From Erwinia piriflorinigrans CFBP 5888 (GTDB lineage Bacteria > Pseudomonadota > Gammaproteobacteria > Enterobacterales > Enterobacteriaceae): 64,000 nucleotides of DNA. Shown one piece after another: positions 9,168-18,571 of this stretch; position 1 is the stretch's first letter, and every line of letters starts with the position of its first letter. The notes under the pieces were generated by a model that was not told the DNA's origin, did not search any database, and was given only the letters and a program-made list of their open reading frames with translations. The DNA lies in assembly GCF_001050515.1 (NCBI RefSeq), contig NZ_CAHS01000014.1, positions 388,064-452,063 of the forward strand, written 5' to 3'. The position numbers and the translations under genes are program-made.

Positions 9168-9797
9168 TTACGGCATCACGTTTACCACTTTATGTACGTT
9201 ATATATGATACCGCATAAAGAAACCGTAAGCAGAAAAAGGGATGAAACCAGCTCAATACGCGCGCCGTGTCGTGCCGGGATCCAGCGTTTAACCGTCAGT
9301 ATATATAGTGTAAGCACTGAAAAATCAAACAGGATCCACACCAGCGACAGCGTAATCACACTGGTACTGAAGTTTTGGGTTATGGCGATAAACTGCGGAA
9401 AGAAAGAAACAAAAAAAAGGATATCTTTAGGGTTGGCAATACCTGTCAGAAAGCCGCGCACAAATCCTGCGCCACTATCAGGGGCCGCTGTGTTGGTCGG
9501 CGCATCCTTGCGCAACATGGCCCGCAGCGTCTGTATGGCGCCATAGCCGATATAAATCGAACCTAAAATGCCAACCAGGTAGAGCCAAATGGGTGAGAGC
9601 GACACCACGCCAGCGAGCATCAATGTTGCCAGCGCAATCAACACCAGCGAAGCGCCGTTGGTGCCGACTACTGTGGCAAAAGCCTTGCGGTAGCCATAGC
9701 GTGCAGCCGTTCCGGTTATCAGCGCGACGACCGGGCCAGGGGTTAGCAGTAGCATCAGAACAGACAGGATATAAGCACCCAGCAACGTCATGTTCAT
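9168..9797 (-). CDS. LysE/RhtB family amino-acid exporter
   Basis: A 209-residue inner-membrane protein with the LysE-family layout: an N-terminal TM segment ending LTPGPVVALI, a GTNGAS motif and GFLTGIANPKDILFFVSFFPQF in the middle, and about six TM helices overall. Relatives export small amino acids or homoserine lactone; the substrate here cannot be read from sequence. Its ATG overlaps the stop codon of the upstream YqcI/YcgG gene (ATGA), with AAGGAG inside the end of that gene, so translation is coupled. The divergent LysR gene is a candidate regulator. Confidence 0.85.
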   Translation of the reverse strand: MNMTLLGAYILSVLMLLLTPGPVVALITGTAARYGYRKAFATVVGTNGASLVLIALATLMLAGVVSLSPIWLYLVGILGSIYIGYGAIQTLRAMLRKDAPTNTAAPDSGAGFVRGFLTGIANPKDILFFVSFFPQFIAITQNFSTSVITLSLVWILFDFSVLTLYILTVKRWIPARHGARIELVSSLFLLTVSLCGIIYNVHKVVNVMP

Positions 9798-10579
9798 GTT
9801 TTATTTATCTCCTTGTTAATTTGCAGCGGACAGCGCGAGAAGTTAGCTGCACCCGGCTCATTGAGCTGATATTGTTGCCATTCAAGATTATTCTCATCGC
9901 CATAAAAGCCCAGCGCAGCGGGAACGTAGCCGTTGTTGTAGTTGCATACGCGGGTGCGTATTTTCTCTCTGATTTTAATTCCCTTTGGGTCACAGTGGCT
10001 GGCGAGAATGTCGAAATGAACCCGGGGATTCACCACAAAGACCACCCGTTTGCCGAGATGACGACTTTTGAGCTGAAGATGGCCCGGACAGCTGATGTTG
10101 ATAAACAGCTCCAGACCGCCGAAACAAAATGACCATGTACTGTCATCGGGTGATGTTGGGATATGTTCCGGCCAGGGCTGAATGTCATGATCGTGTAATG
10201 CCTGCAGGCGCTGCCAGGCAAACTGATGGGCTTCATTCAGGGTGGAAAACCCTTGCTGCTCGAAAACCATAAGTAAGGGACTGTAAAGACGGTCTTTTTC
10301 AGCCGTATTCTGCGTGCGTTGGATAAACGCCGTCATCGCGTTCATCATATCGGTAAGCGTCGCCTTTGAGCGGATAAAGCTAAACAGCAGAGACTCTGTT
10401 TTCCACGCGTGGCGGGCAAACAGACAGGGAAAGTGCCGATCGTTCAGCCTGTTGCTAATGTCCAGGAAAGCATCTTGTTGCCATCCCACTGCCGAAGAGG
10501 CGATGTCACTCTCTGCAATCGGTTTGTCTAAATCTGGCTGTCTGAGGATGCACCCACAGCTTACTAATCCGTTATCCAT
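9794..10579 (-). CDS. YqcI/YcgG family protein
   Basis: A 261-residue soluble protein with the conserved features of the YqcI/YcgG family: FPCLFARHAWKTESLLFSF near residue 49, WSFCFGGLELFINISCPGH in the middle and LGFYGDENNLEWQQYQL near the C terminus. The family has no firmly established function; its conserved Cys, His and Trp residues hint at an enzyme or cofactor-binding protein. It is translationally coupled to the LysE-type exporter and divergent from a LysR regulator. This suggests a small regulated unit for handling and exporting a metabolite. Confidence 0.8.
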   Translation of the reverse strand: MDNGLVSCGCILRQPDLDKPIAESDIASSAVGWQQDAFLDISNRLNDRHFPCLFARHAWKTESLLFSFIRSKATLTDMMNAMTAFIQRTQNTAEKDRLYSPLLMVFEQQGFSTLNEAHQFAWQRLQALHDHDIQPWPEHIPTSPDDSTWSFCFGGLELFINISCPGHLQLKSRHLGKRVVFVVNPRVHFDILASHCDPKGIKIREKIRTRVCNYNNGYVPAALGFYGDENNLEWQQYQLNEPGAANFSRCPLQINKEINKT

Positions 10580-10692
10580 GCTATTCTGCCCACTAGATAT
10601 TTCCTAGTGCGTATTATTCCGAATAGGGCGAACATTGAAAAACGGATAAAACTCCGCTTTACTGTGAGTAAAAATCACAATGATGAGCTGAA

Positions 10693-11610
10693 ATGACACT
10701 GCCTCCCCTTTATGCGCTGCGCGCATTTGAAGCCGCTGCCCGTTTGGGATCATTCAGTAAGGCTGCCGCCGCACTGAACGTGACTCCAGGTGCCGTCAGC
10801 AGACATATCCGCACGCTGGAATCCTGGTTTGAATGTGAACTTTTTCGCCGTAATGGTCCGCGTATTGACATCACCGATGCCGGACGAACCCTGTCGGCGC
10901 AGTTAACGGAAGGGTTTCTGTGCCTGGAGCGGGCCTGCTCTGCTTTTCGCAGTAACAGCTTTGAACTAAGACTTAAAGCGCCCTCAACACTGACCATGCG
11001 CTGGTTGCTGGATGCCCTGAATGCGTTTCGTGAGCATAACTCAACGCCGAAAGTTGAAATTTCCAGCGTCTGGATGGATACGGATGCGGTTGATTTTAAT
11101 CGTGAGCCCTACGACTGCGCCATCCTGCTCGGTGACGGGAAGTTTGGCGATGACACGGAAAGCAATCTACTTTTTGAAGAATGGCTGATCCCCGTCTGTG
11201 CGCCAGCACAGGTCGAAGCGGCACGCACCGGCCTGGTAGCCTGTGAACTGATCCACCCCTCGCCGGACCGCCGTGACTGGCGAAGGTGGCTGAAAAGCAC
11301 AGGGCAGCATCACGGCCTTAATATTTCCCGTGGCAAGGTATTTGATACCCTTGAACAGGGAAATCTGGCTGCCATCAGTGGTCACGGAATATCGGTGGGA
11401 GACCTGTTGCTTAGCCTACAGGCGATCAAAAATGGCTTGCTGGTGCTGCCATTTAGTGACGCTGTTGCTACCGGCGATGGCTACTATATGGTGTGGCCTA
11501 AAAACACTCGACGCAAAAAGAATATCGACCTGCTTTACCACTGGTTAAAGGACTCTGTGCCAACCCTGCCCGCACAAGGCGTCACCTTCCTGAAGAAACA
11601 TCATGGTTGA
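10693..11610 (+). CDS. LysR-family transcriptional regulator (GcvA-like)
   Basis: A 305-residue LysR regulator with an N-terminal winged helix-turn-helix (residues about 5-63: ALRAFEAAARLGSFSKAAAA, then VTPGAVSRHIRTLE) and a C-terminal substrate-binding domain. The start LPPLYALRAFEAAARLGSFS is characteristic of the GcvA-like branch. It is divergent from the YqcI/YcgG-LysE pair with a 113-base shared promoter region. By the usual logic of this family it probably controls that pair in response to a small ligand. The ribosome site is weak. Confidence 0.88.
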   Translation: MTLPPLYALRAFEAAARLGSFSKAAAALNVTPGAVSRHIRTLESWFECELFRRNGPRIDITDAGRTLSAQLTEGFLCLERACSAFRSNSFELRLKAPSTLTMRWLLDALNAFREHNSTPKVEISSVWMDTDAVDFNREPYDCAILLGDGKFGDDTESNLLFEEWLIPVCAPAQVEAARTGLVACELIHPSPDRRDWRRWLKSTGQHHGLNISRGKVFDTLEQGNLAAISGHGISVGDLLLSLQAIKNGLLVLPFSDAVATGDGYYMVWPKNTRRKKNIDLLYHWLKDSVPTLPAQGVTFLKKHHG

Positions 11611-11758
11611 CCGCCGGATGCGGCGCAGATAATCGTCCGACGGTGAGCAGCGTCGACATGGGCTTTTCAAGGGATAAATAAATAGAAACGGCGGGGAAGC
11701 GACCAGCAATGGCCCGTTTTCATATGGTTTACTGGCCGGGTTCTCCGTCTTTCGCGAG

Positions 11759-11790
11759 CCGTGCGCTGGCAGCATGCTGCCAGCGCACGG
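11759..11790. terminator. Perfect 32-base palindrome between convergent LysR and fumarase genes
   Basis: The two halves (11759-11774 and 11775-11790) are exact reverse complements, giving a 16-base inverted repeat with no spacer. It lies nine bases beyond the fumarase stop on the minus strand. Neither strand has a T run after it, so it is not a textbook intrinsic terminator. It may still stop transcription from both sides or protect the fumarase mRNA 3' end. Confidence 0.5.
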
Positions 11791-11798
11791 GGTAACGG

Positions 11799-13445
11799 TT
11801 ACTTCACGCACTTACCGCACGAGTTCTGCTGGATACTCTGGAAGAAATCATTGCCTTTATCATCGACCAGAATAAAGGCCGGGAAGTTTTCAACTTCAAT
11901 CTTCCAGATAGCTTCCATTCCCAGTTCTGGATACTCCACACATTCCAGACTTTTGATGCTTTGCTGCGCAAGCACCGCAGCGGGGCCGCCGATGCTGCCG
12001 AGGTAGAAGCCGCCGTGCTTGTGGCAGGCATCCGTCACCTGCTGGCTACGGTTACCTTTTGCCAGCATGATCATACTGCCGCCGTTCGCCTGAAGCTGGT
12101 CAACATAGGAATCCATGCGGCCTGCCGTCGTTGGCCCGAGAGAACCTGACGCGTAGCCCTCCGGGGTTTTTGCCGGCCCTGCATAGTAAACCGGATGGTC
12201 TTTAATATACTGTGGCAGGCCTTCGCCCTTGTCGATACGCTCTTTCAGCTTTGCGTGAGCAATATCGCGACCAACGATAATTGTGCCGCTGAGCGACAGG
12301 CGGGTAGAGACCGGGTATTCAGAAAGCTGGGCGAGGATCTCTTTCATTGGACGGTTGAGATCAACCTGTACGACGTCGCCTTCGCCCTGCTGGCGCAGTT
12401 CGGCAGGAATATAGCGGCCTGGGTTGTGCTCCAGCTTCTCAATCCAGATGCCTTCACGATTGATCTTCGCTTTGATATTACGATCGGCAGAGCAGGAAAC
12501 CGCCATCGCCAGCGGGCAGGAGGCACCGTGTCGTGGCAGGCGCACTACGCGAATGTCATGGGCAAAATATTTGCCGCCAAACTGCGCACCCAGCCCCAGC
12601 TTCTGGGCTGCCAGCAGCAGTTCCTGTTCCAGCTCAACATCGCGGAATGCCTGGCCATGCTCGTTGCCTTCGGTGGGCAGTTCGTCGTAATAGTGCGTCG
12701 ATGCCAGCTTCACCGTTTTCAGCGTGCTGTCGGCAGAGGTACCCCCAATCACAAACGCGATGTGATACGGCGGGCAGGCGGCAGTGCCGAGGCTGCGCAT
12801 TTTTTCAGTAAGAAACGCTTTCAGTTTACCGGGGGTAAGCAGCGCTTTGGTTTCCTGGTAAAGATAGGTTTTATTGGCTGAACCGCCGCCTTTCGCCATG
12901 CAAAGGAACTTATATTCCTCACCGTCAACGCTGTACAGGTCAATCTGTGCCGGCAGATTAGTGCCGGTGTTGACCTCTGTATACATATCTAACGGCGCAT
13001 TCTGCGAATAGCGCAGATTATCTTCGGTGTAGGTTTTGTAAACGCCCTGAGCCAGAGCGGCTTCATCGCCGCCGCCAGTCCAGACACGCTGACCCTTTTT
13101 GCCCATGATAATCGCCGTGCCGGTATCTTGGCAGGTCGGCAGAATGCCTTTGGCTGCTATCTCGGAGTTACGCAGAAACTGTAATGCGACGTATTTGTCA
13201 TTTTCACTGGCCTGCGGATCTGCCAGCATGGCAGCAACCTGGCGCTGGTGAGCAGGGCGCAACATAAATGAGGCATCGTGAAACGCCTGCTGGGCCAGCA
13301 GCGTCAGCGCCTCTGGTGTCACTTTAAGGATTTCCTCGCCCTCAAAGCAGCTGACAGATACATGTTCACGGGTTAGCAGGTAATATTCGGTTTCGTCTTT
13401 AGCAAGCGGAAAGGGCGGCTGGTAATAGAATGGTTTTTTCGACAT
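11799..13445 (-). CDS. Class I (iron-sulfur) fumarate hydratase, FumA/FumB type
   Basis: This oxygen-sensitive [4Fe-4S] enzyme interconverts malate and fumarate. The 548-residue length equals E. coli FumA/FumB, and Cys105 in [10 protein letters not shown] falls at the same position as a cluster ligand there. The C-terminal fumarase domain carries [18 protein letters not shown] and [16 protein letters not shown]. FumA and FumB cannot be separated by sequence alone. The place next to a dicarboxylate transporter, a fumarate reductase and DcuSR suggests the FumB-like anaerobic role of making fumarate from malate as electron acceptor. A GTGAGAG site precedes the ATG. Confidence 0.93.
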   Translation of the reverse strand: MSKKPFYYQPPFPLAKDETEYYLLTREHVSVSCFEGEEILKVTPEALTLLAQQAFHDASFMLRPAHQRQVAAMLADPQASENDKYVALQFLRNSEIAAKGILPTCQDTGTAIIMGKKGQRVWTGGGDEAALAQGVYKTYTEDNLRYSQNAPLDMYTEVNTGTNLPAQIDLYSVDGEEYKFLCMAKGGGSANKTYLYQETKALLTPGKLKAFLTEKMRSLGTAACPPYHIAFVIGGTSADSTLKTVKLASTHYYDELPTEGNEHGQAFRDVELEQELLLAAQKLGLGAQFGGKYFAHDIRVVRLPRHGASCPLAMAVSCSADRNIKAKINREGIWIEKLEHNPGRYIPAELRQQGEGDVVQVDLNRPMKEILAQLSEYPVSTRLSLSGTIIVGRDIAHAKLKERIDKGEGLPQYIKDHPVYYAGPAKTPEGYASGSLGPTTAGRMDSYVDQLQANGGSMIMLAKGNRSQQVTDACHKHGGFYLGSIGGPAAVLAQQSIKSLECVEYPELGMEAIWKIEVENFPAFILVDDKGNDFFQSIQQNSCGKCVK

Positions 13446-13528
13446 TTTGCTCTCACTTAATGATCTTCTGCCATCCTTCTCTGATGCGGAGGTTAGGCAA
13501 TCTTCACGGCGATATCGGTTCGCTTTAT

Positions 13529-13558
13529 CCTGCCGGGCTGTGGATGCGGCCCGGCAGG
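13529..13558 (-). other. GC-rich intercistronic hairpin between transporter and fumarase genes
   Basis: A ten-base perfect stem (13529-13538 with 13549-13558) and a ten-base loop lie about 70 bases after the transporter stop and 84 bases before the fumarase start. No T run follows, so read-through into the fumarase gene is likely. Such hairpins often act as mRNA stabilisers or partial attenuators that set the ratio of two cistrons. Confidence 0.45.
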
Positions 13559-13626
13559 TGCAGAATGGTATAACAATATGGCAACAACTGCATATCAGTT
13601 ATGCCTGAAGGGGGCTGGGTGACTCC

Positions 13627-15138
13627 TCAGAACATCATCACCATCCACGGATAGCCAATCAGCATCAACAGGCACAGGAAGATGGCACCGAACAGCGTAC
13701 CCAGGCGCCAGTAGTCTTTGGTTGGCAGATACCCACTACCATAGTAAATCGGGCTTGGGCCGGTGCCGTACGGTGTGATGATCCCCATGACGCCCAGTGA
13801 GGTACACATCATCAAACAGAACACAGGCATATTGATACCCGGTATCGCAGCGGCAATGGTTAACATCGCCGGCAACAGCGCCGTGGTATGTGCAGTGGTG
13901 CTGGCAAAAAGATAGTGCAACAGGAAGAAGGCGACCATCAATACAACGGCGGAAATCTGCGGGTCGTAGCCGTGCAGCAGCAGGCCACCTTCTTTACCCA
14001 ACCAGGTGATAAAGCCAACGCGGGCCAGACCGTCTGCCAGCGCCACCAGAGTGGCAAACCAGGCAAACGTGTTCCAGGCCGGTTTGTTACTGGTGATATC
14101 GTTCCAGTTTAGTACACCGGTCCACAGCATCAGTACCACTATCAGCAGCGCGGCCATCGCCGGTTCAATCCATGCGGTGGCAAAAATCCACATCAGCAAA
14201 GCGGAAACCACGAACACCAGCAGCAGGATTTCGTTACGGCTGAGTCTTCCCAATTTTTCCAGTTCGCTTATTGCCCAGCGCGGCACTTCATCATTGAACT
14301 TCACTTCCGGTGGATAGAACCAGTAGGCCAGCAGTGGCATGGTGAGCAGCAGCAGCAGGCCCAGCGGCAGGAAAGCAATAAACCACATTCCCCAGGAAAT
14401 ATCGAAGCCGACCACGCTTTTTACCAGTGCCAGAGCCAGCAGGTTAGGAGCCAGTGCTGAAAGAAACATGGAGCTGGTGATACAGGTTGCCGTAATGGCT
14501 ACCCACATCAGGTAGGAACCGATTTTGCGTGCGCTAGGATCGTTAGGCTTTGAACCGTAGAGCGGCGGGAGGTTGGCAATAATCGGGTAGATAGTTCCAC
14601 CGCTGCGAGCGGTATTAGATGGCGTGAAAGGTGCCAGCAGCAGGTCGGCGAAAGTGATGGCGTAACCCAGCGTCAGGCTGCGACGGCCGAGATATTTCAC
14701 CAGAATCAATGCCAGTCGGCGACCGAATTGCGTTTTGTCATAGCCAGCGGCAAACATAAAGGCACCGAAGATAAGCCATACCGTCGAGTTTCCGAAGCCG
14801 CTGACGGCCCATTTGAACGCCTGAGTGGCCGTTTTGAAGGCGGGATCGGCCAGTTCTGCCGGACTGAACAGCAGCCACTGACTGAACAGGGCGATAACCA
14901 CCACCCCGGTTAAACCGATCACCGCGCCCGGCAGTGGTTCAAAAATAAGGCCGACGATCACCCCGACGAAGATAGCGAAAAAGTGCCAGGCATAAGGTTC
15001 AAGCCCTTGCGGAACCGGAACGAGCAGTAGCAAAACGGCAACCAGCACCGGTATGGCAAGCATGAGCAGACGTTTTGCCTGCTGGACAGCAACAGGCGGG
15101 GCCTTCGCGTGTTCATTAACAGTCGATGTATGTTTCAT
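13627..15138 (-). CDS. Anion:Na+/dicarboxylate antiporter of the DASS family (CitT/TtdT-like)
   Basis: A polytopic inner-membrane carrier of about 503 residues with 11-12 hydrophobic segments. It shows DASS/CitT-type motifs such as the APFTPSNTARSGGTIYPI segment (about residue 170) and GIITPYGTGPSPIYYGSGYL near the C terminus. CitT and TtdT exchange citrate or tartrate for succinate. The adjoining fumarase, fumarate reductase and DcuSR genes argue for uptake of malate, fumarate or tartrate against succinate; the exact substrate is not readable. The ATG at 15138 was preferred to a TTG at 15153; neither has a clear ribosome site. It probably forms an operon with the fumarase gene. Confidence 0.85.
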   Translation of the reverse strand: MKHTSTVNEHAKAPPVAVQQAKRLLMLAIPVLVAVLLLLVPVPQGLEPYAWHFFAIFVGVIVGLIFEPLPGAVIGLTGVVVIALFSQWLLFSPAELADPAFKTATQAFKWAVSGFGNSTVWLIFGAFMFAAGYDKTQFGRRLALILVKYLGRRSLTLGYAITFADLLLAPFTPSNTARSGGTIYPIIANLPPLYGSKPNDPSARKIGSYLMWVAITATCITSSMFLSALAPNLLALALVKSVVGFDISWGMWFIAFLPLGLLLLLTMPLLAYWFYPPEVKFNDEVPRWAISELEKLGRLSRNEILLLVFVVSALLMWIFATAWIEPAMAALLIVVLMLWTGVLNWNDITSNKPAWNTFAWFATLVALADGLARVGFITWLGKEGGLLLHGYDPQISAVVLMVAFFLLHYLFASTTAHTTALLPAMLTIAAAIPGINMPVFCLMMCTSLGVMGIITPYGTGPSPIYYGSGYLPTKDYWRLGTLFGAIFLCLLMLIGYPWMVMMF

Positions 15139-15722
15139 AGTATTTTTCTGCAAGTTATTAAGAATTCGTTTTGCGCCCCGGTCAGGGAGTGAGCATTATT
15201 TATTTAATTTACTAAGCAATTTAACCGTGGCGTGCAAATAAGCAGTTTGCCTTCCCGAACGGTTGTGGGGGTATTTGGCTATTGAATATAAATATAGTGA
15301 TACTTCCGTAAATATAGTTATTGATCCAGATCAATAAACTGCGGTTTTCCATTATGTTTTTTAAGGAGTTACGAAGATTTACCGGTTTTTATTCTTATTG
15401 ACAGCTCTGTTTAGTTCGGTAAAGGCAGGTTAACTTTTAAGTGGAAGGGTTATGTTGTTTTATCTTTATGATATATAACAATTTTTTATTGTGTAAAATA
15501 TTTGTTGAGTGAAGTCATTCGCTAGTTAACATAAAAGGATAGTGTAAGCGGATTTAATCTAATTGAGTTTTCTATACAGCAAAAAACTTTTAAAACTAAA
15601 TTTACTGGAAATTAAATCTAATAAGTTGTTATATTGAAAGCATGAGGTTGGACCACTAATATAATCAAAATGATGTCCACTAAAAGATTCCATGTTTTTT
15701 TAATTTTCGGAGTTCATACTAT
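15139..15722. other. Long AT-rich divergent promoter region of the C4-dicarboxylate module
   Basis: This 584-base gene-free stretch separates the transporter-fumarase genes from the fumarate reductase gene. It contains a perfect FNR box (15321-15334), a possible minus-strand -10 TATATT (15296-15291) and a plus-strand TATAAT (15660-15665). The rest is AT-rich with no conserved open frame. DcuR sites are expected here on functional grounds, but I could not define them by eye. Confidence 0.6.
15291..15334 (-). promoter_or_regulatory. FNR-activated promoter for the transporter-fumarase operon
   Basis: TTGATccagATCAA at 15321-15334 is a perfect FNR consensus (TTGAT-N4-ATCAA). On the minus strand TATATT at 15296-15291 would be the -10 of a start near 15284. 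That puts the FNR centre at about -43, close to the -41.5 of class II FNR-activated promoters. The start codon of the transporter is about 146 bases downstream. This supports anaerobic induction. The site could also act on the plus-strand fumarate reductase gene. Confidence 0.7.
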
Positions 15723-18500
15723 ATGAATACACTTACTCCTGTCCTGAATCCGCTGACACTGCCAAACGGGGCGGTGCTAAAAAACCGTCTGTTGATGGCA
15801 CCTATGACCACCTGCACCGGTTTTTATGATGGTACGGTGACCAGTGAACTGGTTGAGTACTATCGCGTTCGCGCTGGCAGCATCGGAACCGTTATCGTGG
15901 AATGCTGCTTCATTGATACTAAAGGCCCGGCCTTCCCCGGAGCGATTGCCATCGATAGCGATAACAAAATACCGGGCCTGGCGAGGATCGCTGATGCGAT
16001 TAAGTCTGCCGGGTCTAAGGCTATCCTACAGATTTATCACGGCGGCCGTATGGTCGAACCCGAGCTGATTGGTGGTAAAACTCCGGTTGCACCCAGTGCT
16101 GTCGCCGCCGCGCGTGTCGGTGCGACAATACCACAGGCGCTAAGTGCTGAAGAAGTCGAGGTCATGATCACCAAGTTCGGTGATGCGGTGAACCGTGCGA
16201 TCAAAGCCGGGTTTGATGGCGTGGAGATCCACGGTGCCAACACCTATCTTATTCAGCAATTTTATTCACCCCATTCCAATCAACGTGATGACAAGTGGGG
16301 AGGAAGCCGCGAAAAGCGCGCCCGCTTCCCGCTGGAAGTGCTGGACATCACCCATAAAATGGCGCAACGCTTTGCCGATCCCTCATTCATTATCGGCTAC
16401 CGCTTTTCGCCGGAAGAGATCGAAGTTCCGGGTATCCGTTTCGAAGACACCCTGTACCTGCTGGAGAAACTCGCCGCGCGCGGTCTGGACTATGTTCATT
16501 TCTCGGTGGGTCAACTACTGCGATCTTCAATTGTTGATGTCAGCGATCCGACACCCCTGATCGGTAAATATCTTGCCGCGCGTTCAGAGCAGCTGGCAAA
16601 GATCCCGGTAATTGGTGTCGGTGGCGTGGTGAACAAAGCCGACGCTGAAAGTGCCCTGGAGCATGGCTTTGATTTAGTGGCCGTAGGTAAAGCCTGCATC
16701 GCATACCCTGACTGGACTGACCGCATTATTGATAATGACCATCTGGAGCTGTTTATTGACAGCACGCAGCGTGAAGCGCTGAACATTCCGGAGCCTCTGT
16801 GGCGCTTCTCACTGGTTGACGCGATGATCCGTGATGTCAGTAGCGGCGGACGCAAATATAAAGCCGGTGTCTATCAGGAAAAAGTGGAGGCCGAGGCGTT
16901 AAAACTGCAAATCAACGTCACGCTTGATACTGACCGTATCACCGATATCTCGCTGGTGCCGGACGCTACGCTGGACGTGGATTTCACCACCACCTTCGAA
17001 AGCCTGCGTACACGTATGCTGGTGGCAAACAGCCCGCATGTGGATGCCATCACCGGTGCCACCACGCAAAGTGAGGCGCTGAAAAAGGCGGTCTCCCGTG
17101 CTATGACCACCTCCAGCAAAGAGCATGTCATTGAAGCGGGGGGGAATCCGCAGGCACCTCAGCACTACGATGTGGTGGTGGTAGGCAGTGGCGGCGGCGG
17201 TCTTGCGGCGGCGATCCAGGCCTCTGAAGAAGGGGCAAAAGTGGTAATTATCGAGAAGATGCCCACCATTGGCGGGAACACCATTAAGGCCTCCGTAGGA
17301 ATGAATGCCGCCGAAACCCGTTTTCAGAAGCTGAAGGGTATTGAAGACAGTAAAGAACTGTTTTTCAGTGAGACCCTGAAAGGCGGCAAATTCAAAAACG
17401 ACCAGCAGCTGCTGCGCCAGTTTGTTGACCAGGCACCGGAAGCCATTGAGTGGTTGGCACGTCACCATATCGAACTCAACGATATCACGATCACCGGCGG
17501 CATGAGTATTGATCGTACCCATCGTCCGGCCGACCGTTCTGCGGTGGGGGGATTCCTGATTAGCGGTTTGGTAAAGAATATCAACCAGCGTGACATTGAG
17601 GTGCTGCTGGAAACCTCAGTTGAAGAGATCCTGTGTGAAAAGGGTGCCGTCATTGGGGTAAAAGTGGTCGACGAATATAATGACAGCCGCATTCTGCATG
17701 CGAAAAGCGTGATTGTCGCCACCGGCGGTTTTAGCGCAAATCGTGAAATGGTGGTGAAATATCGCCCAGAACTGGATGGATTTGTTACCACCAACCATAA
17801 AGGAGCCACCGGTAGCGGCATCGCGATGTTACAGCAGATCGGCGCGGCGACCGTTGATTTGGCAGAAATACAGATTCACCCAACAGTCGAACAGACGACC
17901 TCTTACCTGATTTCTGAAGCTATTCGTGGCGGCGGGGCGATTCTGGTAAGCCAGGCAGGCCACCGTTTCTATAATGAAATGGAAACGCGCGATAAGGTTT
18001 CCGCCCAGATCATCGCCCTGCCTGAAAAGAGCGCCTGGATCGTCTTTGATGACCAGGTGCGTAAAAACAATAAGGCTGCCGACGAATATATCGCTAAAGG
18101 ATTTGTGGTCAGTGCGCCAACCCCGTATGAACTGGCAGTGAAGCTGAATATGGATCAGGAAACGCTCCAGGCTACGCTGGAACGTTATAATCAGTTCGTT
18201 GTACAGCAACATGATGAGGACTTTGGCCGTCAGACTGCATTGCGCCATCCGCTCGAAAAGGGACCATTCTTTGCTATTCGCATTGCTCCCGGTGTGCATC
18301 ACACAATGGGAGGCGTGACCATCAACACCAATGCTGAAGTGCTGGACAAGCATCAACAGCCGCTCGGGGGAGTATGGGCGGCGGGTGAAGTGGTTGGCGG
18401 TATCCACGGTGCTAACCGAATCGGCGGAAATGCGGTAGCAGATATCATCATCTTTGGTATTCTGGCCGGCCGTCATGCCGCAGCATGGGCTTTGCGCTAA
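15723..18500 (+). CDS. Soluble NADH:fumarate reductase, three-domain flavoprotein (OYE-FMN_bind-FAD)
   Basis: A 925-residue fusion. Residues 1-350 are an Old Yellow Enzyme-type NADH:flavin domain (APMTT, IYHGGR, then EIHGANTYLIQQFYSPHSNQ). About 365-455 is an FMN_bind domain whose motif DAITGATTQS (441-450) offers Thr447 for covalent FMN. About 470-925 is a flavocytochrome c/fumarate reductase FAD domain with VVVVGSGGGGLAAAIQA, the substrate-site HHTMGG, and GANRIGGN holding the proton-shuttle arginine. There is no signal peptide, so it is cytoplasmic. The same architecture is known from the Klebsiella NADH-dependent fumarate reductase. It would oxidise NADH with fumarate without a quinone or membrane step. 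The apbE gene follows, supplying the flavin transferase. Confidence 0.9.
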   Translation: MNTLTPVLNPLTLPNGAVLKNRLLMAPMTTCTGFYDGTVTSELVEYYRVRAGSIGTVIVECCFIDTKGPAFPGAIAIDSDNKIPGLARIADAIKSAGSKAILQIYHGGRMVEPELIGGKTPVAPSAVAAARVGATIPQALSAEEVEVMITKFGDAVNRAIKAGFDGVEIHGANTYLIQQFYSPHSNQRDDKWGGSREKRARFPLEVLDITHKMAQRFADPSFIIGYRFSPEEIEVPGIRFEDTLYLLEKLAARGLDYVHFSVGQLLRSSIVDVSDPTPLIGKYLAARSEQLAKIPVIGVGGVVNKADAESALEHGFDLVAVGKACIAYPDWTDRIIDNDHLELFIDSTQREALNIPEPLWRFSLVDAMIRDVSSGGRKYKAGVYQEKVEAEALKLQINVTLDTDRITDISLVPDATLDVDFTTTFESLRTRMLVANSPHVDAITGATTQSEALKKAVSRAMTTSSKEHVIEAGGNPQAPQHYDVVVVGSGGGGLAAAIQASEEGAKVVIIEKMPTIGGNTIKASVGMNAAETRFQKLKGIEDSKELFFSETLKGGKFKNDQQLLRQFVDQAPEAIEWLARHHIELNDITITGGMSIDRTHRPADRSAVGGFLISGLVKNINQRDIEVLLETSVEEILCEKGAVIGVKVVDEYNDSRILHAKSVIVATGGFSANREMVVKYRPELDGFVTTNHKGATGSGIAMLQQIGAATVDLAEIQIHPTVEQTTSYLISEAIRGGGAILVSQAGHRFYNEMETRDKVSAQIIALPEKSAWIVFDDQVRKNNKAADEYIAKGFVVSAPTPYELAVKLNMDQETLQATLERYNQFVVQQHDEDFGRQTALRHPLEKGPFFAIRIAPGVHHTMGGVTINTNAEVLDKHQQPLGGVWAAGEVVGGIHGANRIGGNAVADIIIFGILAGRHAAAWALR

Positions 18501-18515
18501 AACACTCTTACCATC

Positions 18516-18544
18516 AGGGGCGACGCGATCATTGCGTCGCCCCT
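18516..18544 (+). other. Intercistronic hairpin between fumarate reductase and apbE
   Basis: An 11-base perfect stem (18516-18526 with 18534-18544) around a seven-base loop stands 15 bases after the reductase stop and 17 bases before the apbE ribosome site. No T run follows. It may lower apbE expression relative to the reductase or mark an mRNA processing point. This makes sense if the transferase is needed in smaller amounts than its substrate. Confidence 0.5.
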
Positions 18545-18571
18545 GCAAATCACTTCACCCCGGGAGGTATC

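Noticed and set aside
12195..12881. 228-codon plus-strand open frame inside the fumarase gene
   Set aside because: It is fully antisense to a well-supported fumarase and reflects GC-rich codon third positions.
16899..17522. 207-codon minus-strand frame inside the fumarate reductase fusion
   Set aside because: Antisense to a conserved coding region with no start signal or known motif.
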